A stretch of 64,000 nucleotides of DNA from NCBI RefSeq assembly GCF_003858635.1, contig NZ_RQJO01000007.1, positions 1,551,941 to 1,615,940 on the forward strand. Direction: 5' to 3'. The translations under genes and the position numbers were made by a program. This document shows, piece after piece, positions 1 to 8,494 of this stretch (the stretch's first letter is position 1; each line of letters begins with the position of its first letter). The notes under the pieces were generated by a model that was not told the origin of the DNA, searched no databases, and worked only from the letters and a program-made list of their open reading frames with translations. The stretch comes from Larkinella rosea (GTDB lineage Bacteria > Bacteroidota > Bacteroidia > Cytophagales > Spirosomataceae).

Positions 1-166
1 GGAGATTATTTTTTTTCTCTGCGTAACTCTGCTCTTCTCCGCTTACCTCCGCGAAATAACTTTACAAAATAAATCGTACTTTGCAGACTGATTCGGAGAT
101 TTGGTAACAGTCTAGGAATCAGCCTATTTTTTCTTTAAGCTATCTATTTTTTATTCCCTACTGACT
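1..166. other. Upstream region of the aldolase gene
   Basis: No gene is seen. The first 50 bases are built from repeated near-identical words of the type CTCTGCG, CTCCGC, like one arm of the word-type palindromes found elsewhere in this window; its partner arm, if any, lies outside the window. A weak Bacteroidota -7-like element (TACTTTG, 77-83) precedes the gene by about 85 bases, with no convincing -33 element. Confidence 0.4.
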
Positions 167-1246
167 ATGAGCGAAGTAGCCACCCGATTTAAACCCGGCG
201 TCGTCACCGGAGAAGGCGTCTCCGAAATTTTCCGTCACGCTAACGAAAATGACTATGCGCTTCCGGCGGTAAACGTTGTCGGTACCAATTCAGTCAACGC
301 CGTTTTGGAAACCGCTAAAGCCGTTAACTCACCGGTTATCATTCAGTTCTCGAATGGCGGAGCTATTTTTTACGCGGGCAAAACCCTGTCGAACACCAAT
401 CAGCAAGCGGCTATTGCGGGTTCGATTTCCGGGGCAAAACATATTCACGCGATTGCTGAATTATACGGTGTGCCGGTGATTCTGCACACGGACCACTGTG
501 CCAAGAAATTGCTCCCCTGGATCGACGGTCTGCTCGACGCGGGTGAAAAACATTTCGACCAAACCGGGAAACCTCTGTACAGCTCGCACATGCTCGACCT
601 GTCGGAAGAACCGATCGAAGAAAACATCGAAATCTGCGCCAAATATTTCGAGCGGATGGCGAAAATCGGCATGACGCTGGAGATTGAACTCGGCGTGACG
701 GGAGGTGAAGAAGACGGCGTCGATAACTCGGACGTCGACGATTCAAAACTGTATACGCAGCCTTCGGAAGTAGCATTTGCCTACGAAGAATTGAAGAAAA
801 TATCGCCGAATTTCACCATTGCGGCCGCTTTTGGCAACGTTCACGGCGTTTACAAACCGGGTAACGTGAAGCTGTCACCGATCATTCTGAAAAACTCCCA
901 GGACTACATTCAGGAGAAATTCGGAACGGGTCCGCTGCCGGTCAACTTCGTTTTCCACGGCGGTTCAGGGTCAAGCCGGGAAGAGATCCGGGAAGCTATT
1001 CACTACGGAGCCATCAAGATGAACATCGATACCGATATTCAGTGGGCAACCTGGGAAGGCGTTAAAAACTACTACGAAGCCAACAAAGCGTATCTGCAAG
1101 GTCAGTTGGGGAACCCCGCCGGGGCAGATTCGCCGAACAAAAAATACTACGATCCGCGCGTCTGGTTGCGCAAAGGGGAAGAAAGTCTCGTAAGCCGTCT
1201 AAAAGTGGCTTTTGAAGATCTGAACTGCATCAATCGCCTGGCGTAA
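167..1246 (+). CDS. fbaA: Class II fructose-bisphosphate aldolase
   Basis: Zinc-dependent aldolase that interconverts fructose-1,6-bisphosphate with dihydroxyacetone phosphate and glyceraldehyde-3-phosphate in cytosolic glycolysis and gluconeogenesis. The 359-residue length fits the class IIA (E. coli FbaA) type. Visible signatures are HTDHC at residues 107-111 with the catalytic Asp109 and zinc ligand His110, the second zinc-ligand region around NVHGVYKP, the phosphate-binding FHGGSGSS and the NIDTDIQWA motif near the C-terminus. The ATG at 167 matches the family N-terminus. The gene stands alone and ends in a strong terminator 30 bases downstream. Identity is very secure. Confidence 0.97.
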   Translation: MSEVATRFKPGVVTGEGVSEIFRHANENDYALPAVNVVGTNSVNAVLETAKAVNSPVIIQFSNGGAIFYAGKTLSNTNQQAAIAGSISGAKHIHAIAELYGVPVILHTDHCAKKLLPWIDGLLDAGEKHFDQTGKPLYSSHMLDLSEEPIEENIEICAKYFERMAKIGMTLEIELGVTGGEEDGVDNSDVDDSKLYTQPSEVAFAYEELKKISPNFTIAAAFGNVHGVYKPGNVKLSPIILKNSQDYIQEKFGTGPLPVNFVFHGGSGSSREEIREAIHYGAIKMNIDTDIQWATWEGVKNYYEANKAYLQGQLGNPAGADSPNKKYYDPRVWLRKGEESLVSRLKVAFEDLNCINRLA

Positions 1247-1276
1247 GGAGTTAAAATGAGGCCGCCCTCGCGGTTA

Positions 1277-1314
1277 AAAAAAGAGTTACGGGCTTCGGCT
1301 TGTAACTCTTTTTT
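1277..1314 (+). terminator. Intrinsic terminator of fbaA
   Basis: A perfect 13-bp stem (1277-1289 with 1302-1314) continues through wobble pairs to a C(TTCG)G tetraloop at 1293-1298. The A-rich left flank and T-rich right flank mean it could act on both strands. Confidence 0.9.
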
Positions 1315-1796
1315 GTTTTAATGCCAGAAAAGTGCCGTTTACACATTGGTCCTACCCGCCCTTTCTTTCGTCCGCTGGATTGGTCAGCGTCCGGTGAAAA
1401 TCTCGGATACGAACTACAGCACCCAGCCCTACTCTGCCGTGAAGGTATACCGGTTTGGACTTGCCGACCGGATTGACAAACCGCCCGGTTTCTCTCCTTC
1501 CAGCCCGATGTTCTGTGCATTTTTTAAATGAACAGAACAATCACAAAATCTGAAATAACCAAAAATATACTTTTGTAAAAATAAGTATCAAAAAATAGTG
1601 TATTCAACTATTAATGTCTGATAGTTCATTTAAAATTCCCTTTATACAGCTTCTTTTTATCGAAAATTAGTAATCGCCGTTGAATTGAAATGCGAATTTC
1701 TAAAAAGTATTCAAGAATTTAGTATTTATACCTAGTAGTAGGTAGCCCGAATTAACTCGTTTTGCGTATCTTGGGAAAGCCAATACGAAACGTGTC
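1315..1796. other. AT-rich intergenic stretch, no gene supported
   Basis: Short open frames on both strands at 1346-1540 overlap each other and show no family features, so I do not call them. From about 1540 the DNA becomes clearly AT-rich compared with its flanks. A good -7 element (TATACTTTTG context, TAnnTTTG at 1568-1575) and a small inverted repeat, TACCT/AGGTA at 1729-1744, are visible upstream of the zinc-ribbon gene. Confidence 0.5.
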
Positions 1797-2015
1797 ATGA
1801 AAACTTTGTCCCTTTTATCAACGACGCTCAACGTCGTGTTCATTTCCCGACGGTTTACCACCAGCAAAGAGTGTCCACACTGTGGTCGGGATCAATCCGC
1901 AGCAGAACGAATCCCCCGCTCAATACTCACGAAAAGTATGTTGTTTTTCATTCCGAATCGCACGTATCGCTGCATGGGTTGCCGTAAATCGTTCGTAAAA
2001 ATCGGCAATTATTAA
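1797..2015 (+). CDS. Small zinc-ribbon protein, function unknown
   Basis: A 72-residue protein with two knuckles, CPHC near residue 27 and CMGC near residue 59, spaced as in treble-clef or zinc-ribbon folds, and a basic C-terminal tail (RKSFVKIGNY). The hydrophobic start (LSLLSTTLNVVFI) is short and not a convincing signal peptide. Such small ribbons usually bind zinc and nucleic acid or a protein partner, but I do not recognise the family. It sits alone in AT-rich DNA between two terminator palindromes, unlike the GC-richer neighbouring genes, which may mean recent acquisition. The four cysteines argue for a real gene despite its size. Confidence 0.6.
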   Translation: MKTLSLLSTTLNVVFISRRFTTSKECPHCGRDQSAAERIPRSILTKSMLFFIPNRTYRCMGCRKSFVKIGNY

Positions 2016-2130
2016 ATAATACAATACGGATTTTTACTCAATTGTTACCACTAAAATTGAAGATATAATCGTCTGATAATATCATTTATTTTCCGAATGA
2101 ATCAATCGGCAGTTTCAATTTTATGATCAG

Positions 2131-2201
2131 AAATAAATTTCACTCCCGTTATCATTTCAATTTCTCTATAACTGAAATGATAACGGGAGTGAAATTTATT
2201 T
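2131..2201 (-). terminator. Long perfect palindrome, terminator of the M24 peptidase gene
   Basis: A perfect 29-bp inverted repeat (2131-2159 with 2173-2201) around a 13-base loop. The right arm reaches a few bases into the 3' end of the peptidase gene. The flank gives a short T-run on the minus strand; it could also stop read-through from the zinc-ribbon gene on the plus strand. Confidence 0.8.
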
Positions 2202-3554
2202 TACGTACAATAATTTACGGGGAATGGTGTAAATCTCGATTTGCCGACCGTCGATGTATCGAAAACTCGTTCCATCGAAAAAACCGTCTTCCTCGAGCAT
2301 GATGCGAACGGTTTTCTTCCATTCCGGTACCTCGACGGCCGCATTCAGTTCAATCGAATAAGCGGTGTTGGCAAATAGTGGGTAATCGCCCGAGCCAGGT
2401 ACGCCTTTCTGCTGATCCCACATCCCAATGGTCGGGCCCGCTGCGTGACCGTGAACGCCAATTGGGTGGGTATAAATGGTACCCGTGATTCCCTCCTTTT
2501 TCGCCTGCTCCAAGGCTTCGAGGAGCAACTGATTACCGGTTTTTCCGGCCCGAAACCGTTCCGTCAGAATATCCTGCAGGCGGTTTCCCTGCTGAAACGC
2601 TTTCCGAATGGCTTCGGGCACTTCGGTTTCGCCGGGGCGGAGGATGTAAACGTGTTGCTGCTGATCGGTGTTCAGTCGCAAATAGGTTATGCCAAAATCG
2701 ACGTGCAGCAGATCTCCCGGCATAATGACCTGCATGGACGGTTTTTTAGAGAATGTTCTGAGATGTTCAAACTGCTGATTATCCGCACGTTGAATGTCAA
2801 CCGTTGGATGAAACCAGGTTTCGAGGCCCAAATCGGTAATCCGCTGGCGAAACCACCAGACGACGTCGTCGGTCGTCGTCACTCCCGGCTGAATAACCTG
2901 CTCGGAAAACCCTTCCTGAATGATCTGGTGCGACAACCGGCAGATGAGCGGATAAATCGCCATTTCCTTTTCTGTCCGCGTTTCCAGCCAGCCAACCGAC
3001 AGTTTTTCCGCCGAAACAAGCTTTTTTTGGTATTCAACTGGCAGTTTTTCCAGAAATTCGCCGTGCTCGGTAAATGTCAGGCCGTCGGCGTGAGCGTAGT
3101 TTTTGGAAAAGTTGATCCCGATTTTATTGGGCTTGCGATCCTGAATAATCTTCGCCAGCGCTTCCCACTGATTCGGCCGCACGTCAATGTCCCAGGCGCC
3201 TTTCAGCAGATTCCCGACATCATAACGGGCAATCGCCAGCTTCTCCACGCCTTTTTCCACGCCCTGATCGTAGAAAACCATCATGGTCCGCCGACGCGCC
3301 GAGAGCCAGGTGCTGGGCAACATGGTTTTCAAAACCGGGTCTTCGTTGTATTCCCGCGAAATGATGATCCACATATCGATCCCTTCCCGGCGCATCAACT
3401 GCGGCAATAGGTTATTAAACCGGTATTCCAGAATTTCATCAACGACGCGGGAGCGCTCCCGTTCATTTAGAATGGCAGACGGCGAAACCGGTTGAGCCAA
3501 TACGTGGAAAGTTGAAAATAACACCAGGACGAGCGGAAGGAGATGTCGATTCAT
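2196..3554 (-). CDS. Exported M24 family metallopeptidase (Xaa-Pro aminopeptidase-like)
   Basis: Pita-bread-fold peptidase, probably cleaving N-terminal residues ahead of proline in the periplasm or envelope. The start carries a signal peptide (hydrophobic LLPLVLVLFSTF, then LAQP). An N-terminal creatinase-like domain is followed by the catalytic domain, in which the metal ligands are recognisable in order: HVDFG (Asp), the second Asp in LNTDQQQ, His in THPIGVHGH, Glu in SIELNAAVEV and Glu near the C-terminus. I chose ATG 3554 over the in-frame TTG two codons upstream. The DUF5686 gene is divergent. The long open frame on the opposite strand (2445-3410) is a shadow. Confidence 0.88.
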   Translation of the reverse strand: MNRHLLPLVLVLFSTFHVLAQPVSPSAILNERERSRVVDEILEYRFNNLLPQLMRREGIDMWIIISREYNEDPVLKTMLPSTWLSARRRTMMVFYDQGVEKGVEKLAIARYDVGNLLKGAWDIDVRPNQWEALAKIIQDRKPNKIGINFSKNYAHADGLTFTEHGEFLEKLPVEYQKKLVSAEKLSVGWLETRTEKEMAIYPLICRLSHQIIQEGFSEQVIQPGVTTTDDVVWWFRQRITDLGLETWFHPTVDIQRADNQQFEHLRTFSKKPSMQVIMPGDLLHVDFGITYLRLNTDQQQHVYILRPGETEVPEAIRKAFQQGNRLQDILTERFRAGKTGNQLLLEALEQAKKEGITGTIYTHPIGVHGHAAGPTIGMWDQQKGVPGSGDYPLFANTAYSIELNAAVEVPEWKKTVRIMLEEDGFFDGTSFRYIDGRQIEIYTIPRKLLYVK

Positions 3555-3748
3555 AGGCAACAGAATACGTTATTGTTTGTTAAAAATACGGATTTTCTAC
3601 GCTGGTGAGCAACCGTAGCCTATCTTTCGACATCTTGCAGCAAAACCAGCCGACGGGCATACCGATGCGCAACAATCCGTTCGTTACTCCTTTATTGCAA
3701 CAGTGGTCCGGAATCCCTATTTTCCATTACGAATACTAACCTGATTGT

Positions 3749-6448
3749 ATGAAATACTTGCTTACCATCCTCTTCATCGTCTTTTTTACGCCATACATCG
3801 CTGCCCAGGGAATCCGGGGAACCATCAAAACCGCCAAAGGTGAGGTACTCCCCTACGCGGCCATTGTGGTAAAAGGGACGTCCAGCGGGGCCATCACCAA
3901 TACCGAAGGGCGCTACGAAGTCGCGCTGAAACCGGGCAAGTACAGCGTCATTTTCCAGTATCTCGGTTTTCAGGCGCAGGAAAAAACCGTTGACATTGGC
4001 AGCGACTGGCAAACGATCGACGTCACGATGGAAGAACAGGCATTTCGCTTGCAGGAGGTTCAGGCCCGCGAGGGCAAGGAAGATCCGGCCTACAGCATCA
4101 TGCGCCGGGCCATTGCGAAGGCCAAATACCACGAACTTCAGGTGATGAGCTTTACCGCCCGCGCCTACACCAAAACGACGTTTACCGTAACCGATCTGCC
4201 GATGCAGTTCATGTACCGGAAACAGTTGAAAGAAGCCGAAAAAGACGGCTTTAAGATTGGCGTTCCGATGTTGTACGAGTCCGTTTCGGAAGTGACGTTC
4301 AAGCAACCGAACACCTACCGCTACCACCTGATCGGTTCCCGGAATTCGATGGGCGACAACCTGTCAGTAAGCGATTATTTTCTGACGAGTTTCTACCGTC
4401 CGGAGGTCAACAACGCGGTTTCGCCCCTTTCGCCCAAAGCGTTTGCTTATTATAAATTTGAGTATCAGGGAACGTTCAGTGAGCGCGGCATCGACGTGAG
4501 CAAGATTCAGGTCGTGCCGCGGGCGTATGGCGAAGGGGTTTTCCGGGGCTATATTTTTATCATCGAAAACAGTTGGGCTATTCACAGTTTGCAGCTCGAA
4601 ACCCGGAATCCGCTCGGTTTCGATATCAAAATCCGGCAGGTGTATAGCCCAGTGCAAAACGTCTGGCTGCCGGTCAACCAGCGGTATAACCTGGAAGGGA
4701 AAATCATGGGAGCTGCCGGAAACGCTCAATTCATTATCAATCAATCCTTTAAGAGCCTCCAGGTAAATCCGGCTTTTGTGGAAGAAGTCAAAATTGTGGA
4801 CGAAAAGTTTGATAAACCGGCGGTTTCGCTTTCCAACAAAGACATCAAAGGACAAAAACTGGAAGATAAAATTGCCAAACAGAAAGAATACTCGACCAAA
4901 GATTTCAAAAAACTGCTGAAAGAGTACGAAAAGCAGGAATACAAGGCTAAAAAAGAACGGAAAGAAGAGGTCGAGGTTTCACGGAACGACTCCACCATTG
5001 TCGACTCGCTGGCCGGAAAACGAAGTAACGCCTTCTGGGATTCGCTGCGGGCAGTTCCGCTGACAACGGCGGAATTGAAAAGTTACGTCAAGCGGGACAG
5101 CCTGAAAATTGTCCGAAAAATTGAAGTTACCAAAGACAGTACGAAAGCCGTCCGCGATTCGACGAAGAAAAACCGGGCCAGCAAAACCTTTAAACCGGGT
5201 CAGTTAATTTCGGGAAATACCTGGAATTTCAGCAAGCGAACGGCGCTGACCTGGGACAGCCCGCTCCAGAAAATTTATTACAACACCGTGGAAGGCTACA
5301 CGTTCGATCTAGGCCTGCGACTGCGGTATTTTCTTCGAAAACCGCAACGGGATTCGACCCGCCGACGAGTGGTTAACAAACCAACGCCCGACTTAACCAT
5401 CGGCGGAGCCGGACGCTACGAGTTCGGTATGAAGCGGTTCATCGGAACGGGATTTGTCGGTTACAACTACAAAGGTACGAACGTCAGCCTTTCCGGCGGG
5501 CGCTGGGTCAATCAGTTGAATCCCAACGAACCGATCAGTCCGTTCCTGAACTCCATCACTTCGTTGTTGTTCGAAAAAAATTACGCGAAGTTTTACCAGC
5601 GCGACTTCCTGCGCCTGAACGTGGCCGCTCGTCCTTTCCAAAACCGCATCAGTGTCAACAGCAGCCTGGAATACGCCGAACGAACGGAACTGGCAAACTA
5701 CAAGGAGAACCTGAAACCGTGGATCGACTGGAATCAATTCAGTTATTCGCCTAACCGGCCAACCAATGCCGAAGGTTCGGCGGGATTTGCAATGAACCAG
5801 GCGCTGATTTTCAATTTGTCCTTATCGGGTAAACTGGCGGCCACGCGGTACCGGATTCGCAATGGTCGGCGGGTGGCCAGCCGCAACAACAGTCCCGAAC
5901 TGACGCTGAATTACCGCAAAGGCATTCCGCTGAATTCCGGAGGTTCCGGAATTAGTGATGTCGATTATGACTTTTTGCAGGCCGGTTTGAGCCATTCGTT
6001 CGAAACCGGTATTCGGAGTCGGTTGAGTTACAACGTGTCGGCGGGCGGTTTTCTGAACGACAAGGCAGTGTTCTTCCCGGATTTCAAACATTTTCAGGGC
6101 AACGAGTTTTTTCTGCAACAGGGCGATCCGACCTCTATTTTCCGCATGTTGCCGTATTACCAGTACAGCACCGGCAAGCGGTTTGTCGAAGGGCACGTGC
6201 TGATGGAATACCGCAAATTTCTGATTACCCAACTGACGGTTGTCCGGTTGACCGGTTTGAAGGAAAATCTCTTTGTGCATTACCTCGGCACCCCCAACTC
6301 CAAAAACTACACCGAAGTGGGTTACGCCCTCGATGGCCTGATTCCGGGCATTTTCCCGTTCTTCCGGGTCGAAGTGATTTCGCAGTGGCAGGATTGGCAA
6401 TACCAGAAGCTCGGTTTCCGCATTGGCACGACTTTAAAGTTCCGCTAA
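3749..6448 (+). CDS. DUF5686 outer-membrane protein with carboxypeptidase-regulatory-like domain
   Basis: An 899-residue protein with a signal peptide (YLLTILFIVFFTPYIAAQG), then a CarboxypepD_reg-like beta-sandwich (about residues 22-105, with the GxxLPYAAIVVKGTS pattern seen in SusC-type proteins), then a DUF5686 body. A lysine/glutamate-rich linker of about 110 residues (roughly 365-480) separates two parts; the C-terminal part has alternating aromatic strands ending in FRIGTTLKFR, as expected of an outer-membrane barrel. Family members are common in Bacteroidota but have no established biochemical role. Monocistronic, divergent from the M24 peptidase gene. Family assignment is firm, function open. 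Confidence 0.85.
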   Translation: MKYLLTILFIVFFTPYIAAQGIRGTIKTAKGEVLPYAAIVVKGTSSGAITNTEGRYEVALKPGKYSVIFQYLGFQAQEKTVDIGSDWQTIDVTMEEQAFRLQEVQAREGKEDPAYSIMRRAIAKAKYHELQVMSFTARAYTKTTFTVTDLPMQFMYRKQLKEAEKDGFKIGVPMLYESVSEVTFKQPNTYRYHLIGSRNSMGDNLSVSDYFLTSFYRPEVNNAVSPLSPKAFAYYKFEYQGTFSERGIDVSKIQVVPRAYGEGVFRGYIFIIENSWAIHSLQLETRNPLGFDIKIRQVYSPVQNVWLPVNQRYNLEGKIMGAAGNAQFIINQSFKSLQVNPAFVEEVKIVDEKFDKPAVSLSNKDIKGQKLEDKIAKQKEYSTKDFKKLLKEYEKQEYKAKKERKEEVEVSRNDSTIVDSLAGKRSNAFWDSLRAVPLTTAELKSYVKRDSLKIVRKIEVTKDSTKAVRDSTKKNRASKTFKPGQLISGNTWNFSKRTALTWDSPLQKIYYNTVEGYTFDLGLRLRYFLRKPQRDSTRRRVVNKPTPDLTIGGAGRYEFGMKRFIGTGFVGYNYKGTNVSLSGGRWVNQLNPNEPISPFLNSITSLLFEKNYAKFYQRDFLRLNVAARPFQNRISVNSSLEYAERTELANYKENLKPWIDWNQFSYSPNRPTNAEGSAGFAMNQALIFNLSLSGKLAATRYRIRNGRRVASRNNSPELTLNYRKGIPLNSGGSGISDVDYDFLQAGLSHSFETGIRSRLSYNVSAGGFLNDKAVFFPDFKHFQGNEFFLQQGDPTSIFRMLPYYQYSTGKRFVEGHVLMEYRKFLITQLTVVRLTGLKENLFVHYLGTPNSKNYTEVGYALDGLIPGIFPFFRVEVISQWQDWQYQKLGFRIGTTLKFR

Positions 6449-6739
6449 CCCGGTGAGCGCCGGGCCGACGATTTGGTCGAAGACCCCGACAGCGGTTGGA
6501 CAAATCTCAGCATCGTTCCAATGCGGTTTTCTAAAGAGTGTCGTTAATTCAGGATTAAAATGCCGTTTTTCGCTTGATTTGCTCGTTTTTAGCCAGAAAT
6601 TATAAAAAGCTAAAGGGAAGTTAACCTACCGCTAACCAGGCTTTCAGCCGCTGTCAGGGTATTTTAACTTCCTTTTAACTCAAATTTCATATGCTTTAAA
6701 TCTACTCGCTCTTCATTTGTACCAACAAAAGACAGAAAA
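6449..6739. other. Intergenic region before the metal-efflux operon
   Basis: No gene is seen. A short hairpin (CCCGG/CCGGG, 6452-6466) just after the DUF5686 stop may act as a weak terminator. A word at 6649-6660 (CGCTGTCAGGGT) recurs in the palindrome at 59187-59269. TTCATTTG at 6712-6719 is one base from the -7 consensus and is the best promoter candidate for the efflux operon, without a clear -33 element. Confidence 0.35.
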
Positions 6740-7105
6740 ATGGGTCTTCTCCGAAACATAGCACTAACTGTTGGCCTGATTTTGGCAGTGGTTTGCCGTG
6801 TTTATCCCTCTGTCGCCGAAACGGTTTCATTCTCGCATCCCGCTAGGCAGACGACCGTCATTCAGGAGAACCACACAGTGAATCTTTCCACAGATTCGGC
6901 TTTCTATTTTATTCAGGACGAAAACGAGGAACACGCCCCAACGCTCGATTCAAACTTCCTGCCGTCGCTGCCAATTGAATGGAATAACTGGCTGACGGTT
7001 TTGGAATCTTCCCAGCAAAGCCTTTTTATTCCCGTTGGCAAACGGGCCGGGCCGCATCAGCCTTATTACTTGTTATTCTGTTCATTACGCATTCCTTCGC
7101 TTTAA
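6740..7105 (+). CDS. Small exported protein of unknown function leading the metal-efflux operon
   Basis: A 121-residue protein with an N-terminal signal peptide (ALTVGLILAVVC, likely cleavage after VAET or nearby) and no recognised domain. It has scattered His, Asp and Glu residues (for example DENEEHAP) but no clear metal site and no conserved cysteines. It precedes the TolC-like gene by 89 bases on the same strand. Small exported proteins often lead Bacteroidota RND metal-efflux operons, so a sensing or metal-binding role is a reasonable guess only. The hydrophobic tail (YYLLFCSL) is unusual for a soluble periplasmic protein. Confidence 0.5.
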   Translation: MGLLRNIALTVGLILAVVCRVYPSVAETVSFSHPARQTTVIQENHTVNLSTDSAFYFIQDENEEHAPTLDSNFLPSLPIEWNNWLTVLESSQQSLFIPVGKRAGPHQPYYLLFCSLRIPSL

Positions 7106-7194
7106 TTGCCCCGGACGAGTTCGTCCCATTGCTTCCAGGTTTCTTTGAACGCCATCCGGCGCAGTACACTCTTAAAACATAGCAAATATTCACC

Positions 7195-8469
7195 ATGAAA
7201 AGGATTCTTCTTTTCGTGTTTGGGTGCCTTGTCAGCTTTCCAATGGTTTCGTTTGCCCAAAGCGATACCCTGCGGCTGACCCTCGCCCAGGCCGAAGCCC
7301 AGTTTCGCCAGAACAACCTTCAACTGATGGCGACGAAGTTGGGCGTCAATGAAAATCAAGCCTACGAATTTCAGGCTAAACTCTGGAACAACCCGAATAT
7401 CTACATTGAGCAAATGCCCTACAATCACCAGACGAAGGAAGTGATGCCTCTCCGGCAGCAGAATTCGGAACAGGTGGTTCAGTTGCAGCAATTGCTCCTG
7501 CTGGCCGGAAAACGGAACAAACAACTGGCCATTGCCCGCACGAACACCGAGCTCGCCAACGACCGGTTTTATGATCTGCTGCGGACCCTGAACTACCAGC
7601 TACGCACCACGTTTTACGACCTGTATTATACGCAGCAGGCGCTCATTGTGTACGAACAGGAAACCGCTACCCTCCGCCAGACCGTCAATTTGTTTCAGGA
7701 ACAATACGATAAAGGCAACGTGCCGCTGAAAGACCTGACCCGGCTGAAAGCCTACCTGTTCAACCTGACCAACGAGCGTCAGCAGCTGCTTCGAAAATTG
7801 ACCGACGACCAGGCCGATCTGGCCGTCTTACTGAATGCCAGCCCTTCTGTACCCTTGAAACCGTTGCTGGAAAATACGGAGGCCATCCAGCCTGCCGTCG
7901 GTCAACTTTCTGTTGATGAACTGATTAAACAGGCGACCGAAAACCGCTTCGACCTGAAAGCGTTCCGCGATCAGGCCTTGCAGGAAAAACAGAACCTCGC
8001 CTTGCAGAAAGCGCTGGCCGTACCGGATTTGACGGTTCAGGCCACGTACGACCGCAATGCGGGCTACATTCCAAACTACCTGGGCATCGGCGTGGGCATT
8101 AACCTGCCGGTTTTTAACAAGAATCAGGGGAACATCAAAGCCGCTACAATCCGGACCCAGAGCAGCCAGCAAATTACCGATGCCTACACCCTTCAGGTCG
8201 AAAGTGATGTGCAGCGGGCATTCAAAAAAGTGCAGCAAACCGACCAGTTGTACAGGACGTTCGATCAGAAATTCAACAACGATTTCAGCCGGCTGATCGA
8301 CGGCGTCATCACCAATTACCGCAAACAGAACATCGACGTCGTCGAATTTCTGGACTTCTTCGACTCGTACAAAGCCAGTCAGATTCAATACAACCAACTG
8401 CAAAACGACCGGATGCAAAGTCTGGAAGAATTGAATTTCGCCGTTGGCACGAACCTATTCACCAAATAA
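7195..8469 (+). CDS. TolC-family outer-membrane efflux protein (CzcC-like)
   Basis: Outer-membrane channel subunit of a tripartite RND pump. It has a signal peptide (ILLFVFGCLVSFPMVSFAQ), then two repeated long amphipathic coiled-coil helices and beta strands typical of the OEP family (424 residues). Heptad-like stretches such as QVVQLQQLLLLAGKRNKQ and the C-terminal QYNQLQNDRMQSLEELN are seen. The family start is at ATG 7195. It is followed 25 bases later by the adaptor gene and then the pump, so all three parts of the complex are encoded together. Confidence 0.9.
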   Translation: MKRILLFVFGCLVSFPMVSFAQSDTLRLTLAQAEAQFRQNNLQLMATKLGVNENQAYEFQAKLWNNPNIYIEQMPYNHQTKEVMPLRQQNSEQVVQLQQLLLLAGKRNKQLAIARTNTELANDRFYDLLRTLNYQLRTTFYDLYYTQQALIVYEQETATLRQTVNLFQEQYDKGNVPLKDLTRLKAYLFNLTNERQQLLRKLTDDQADLAVLLNASPSVPLKPLLENTEAIQPAVGQLSVDELIKQATENRFDLKAFRDQALQEKQNLALQKALAVPDLTVQATYDRNAGYIPNYLGIGVGINLPVFNKNQGNIKAATIRTQSSQQITDAYTLQVESDVQRAFKKVQQTDQLYRTFDQKFNNDFSRLIDGVITNYRKQNIDVVEFLDFFDSYKASQIQYNQLQNDRMQSLEELNFAVGTNLFTK

Positions 8470-8494
8470 GCCGCGGTTTTCGAACCGTACCCTC

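Noticed and set aside
1346-1540. Short overlapping open frames on both strands after the aldolase gene
   Set aside because: They overlap each other, show no motifs, and lie in a region with no supporting signals.
2445-3410. 321-codon open frame opposite the M24 peptidase gene
   Set aside because: It lies wholly antisense to a gene with clear family motifs, has no recognisable domain, and its Arg/Gln/Phe-rich composition is typical of shadow frames.
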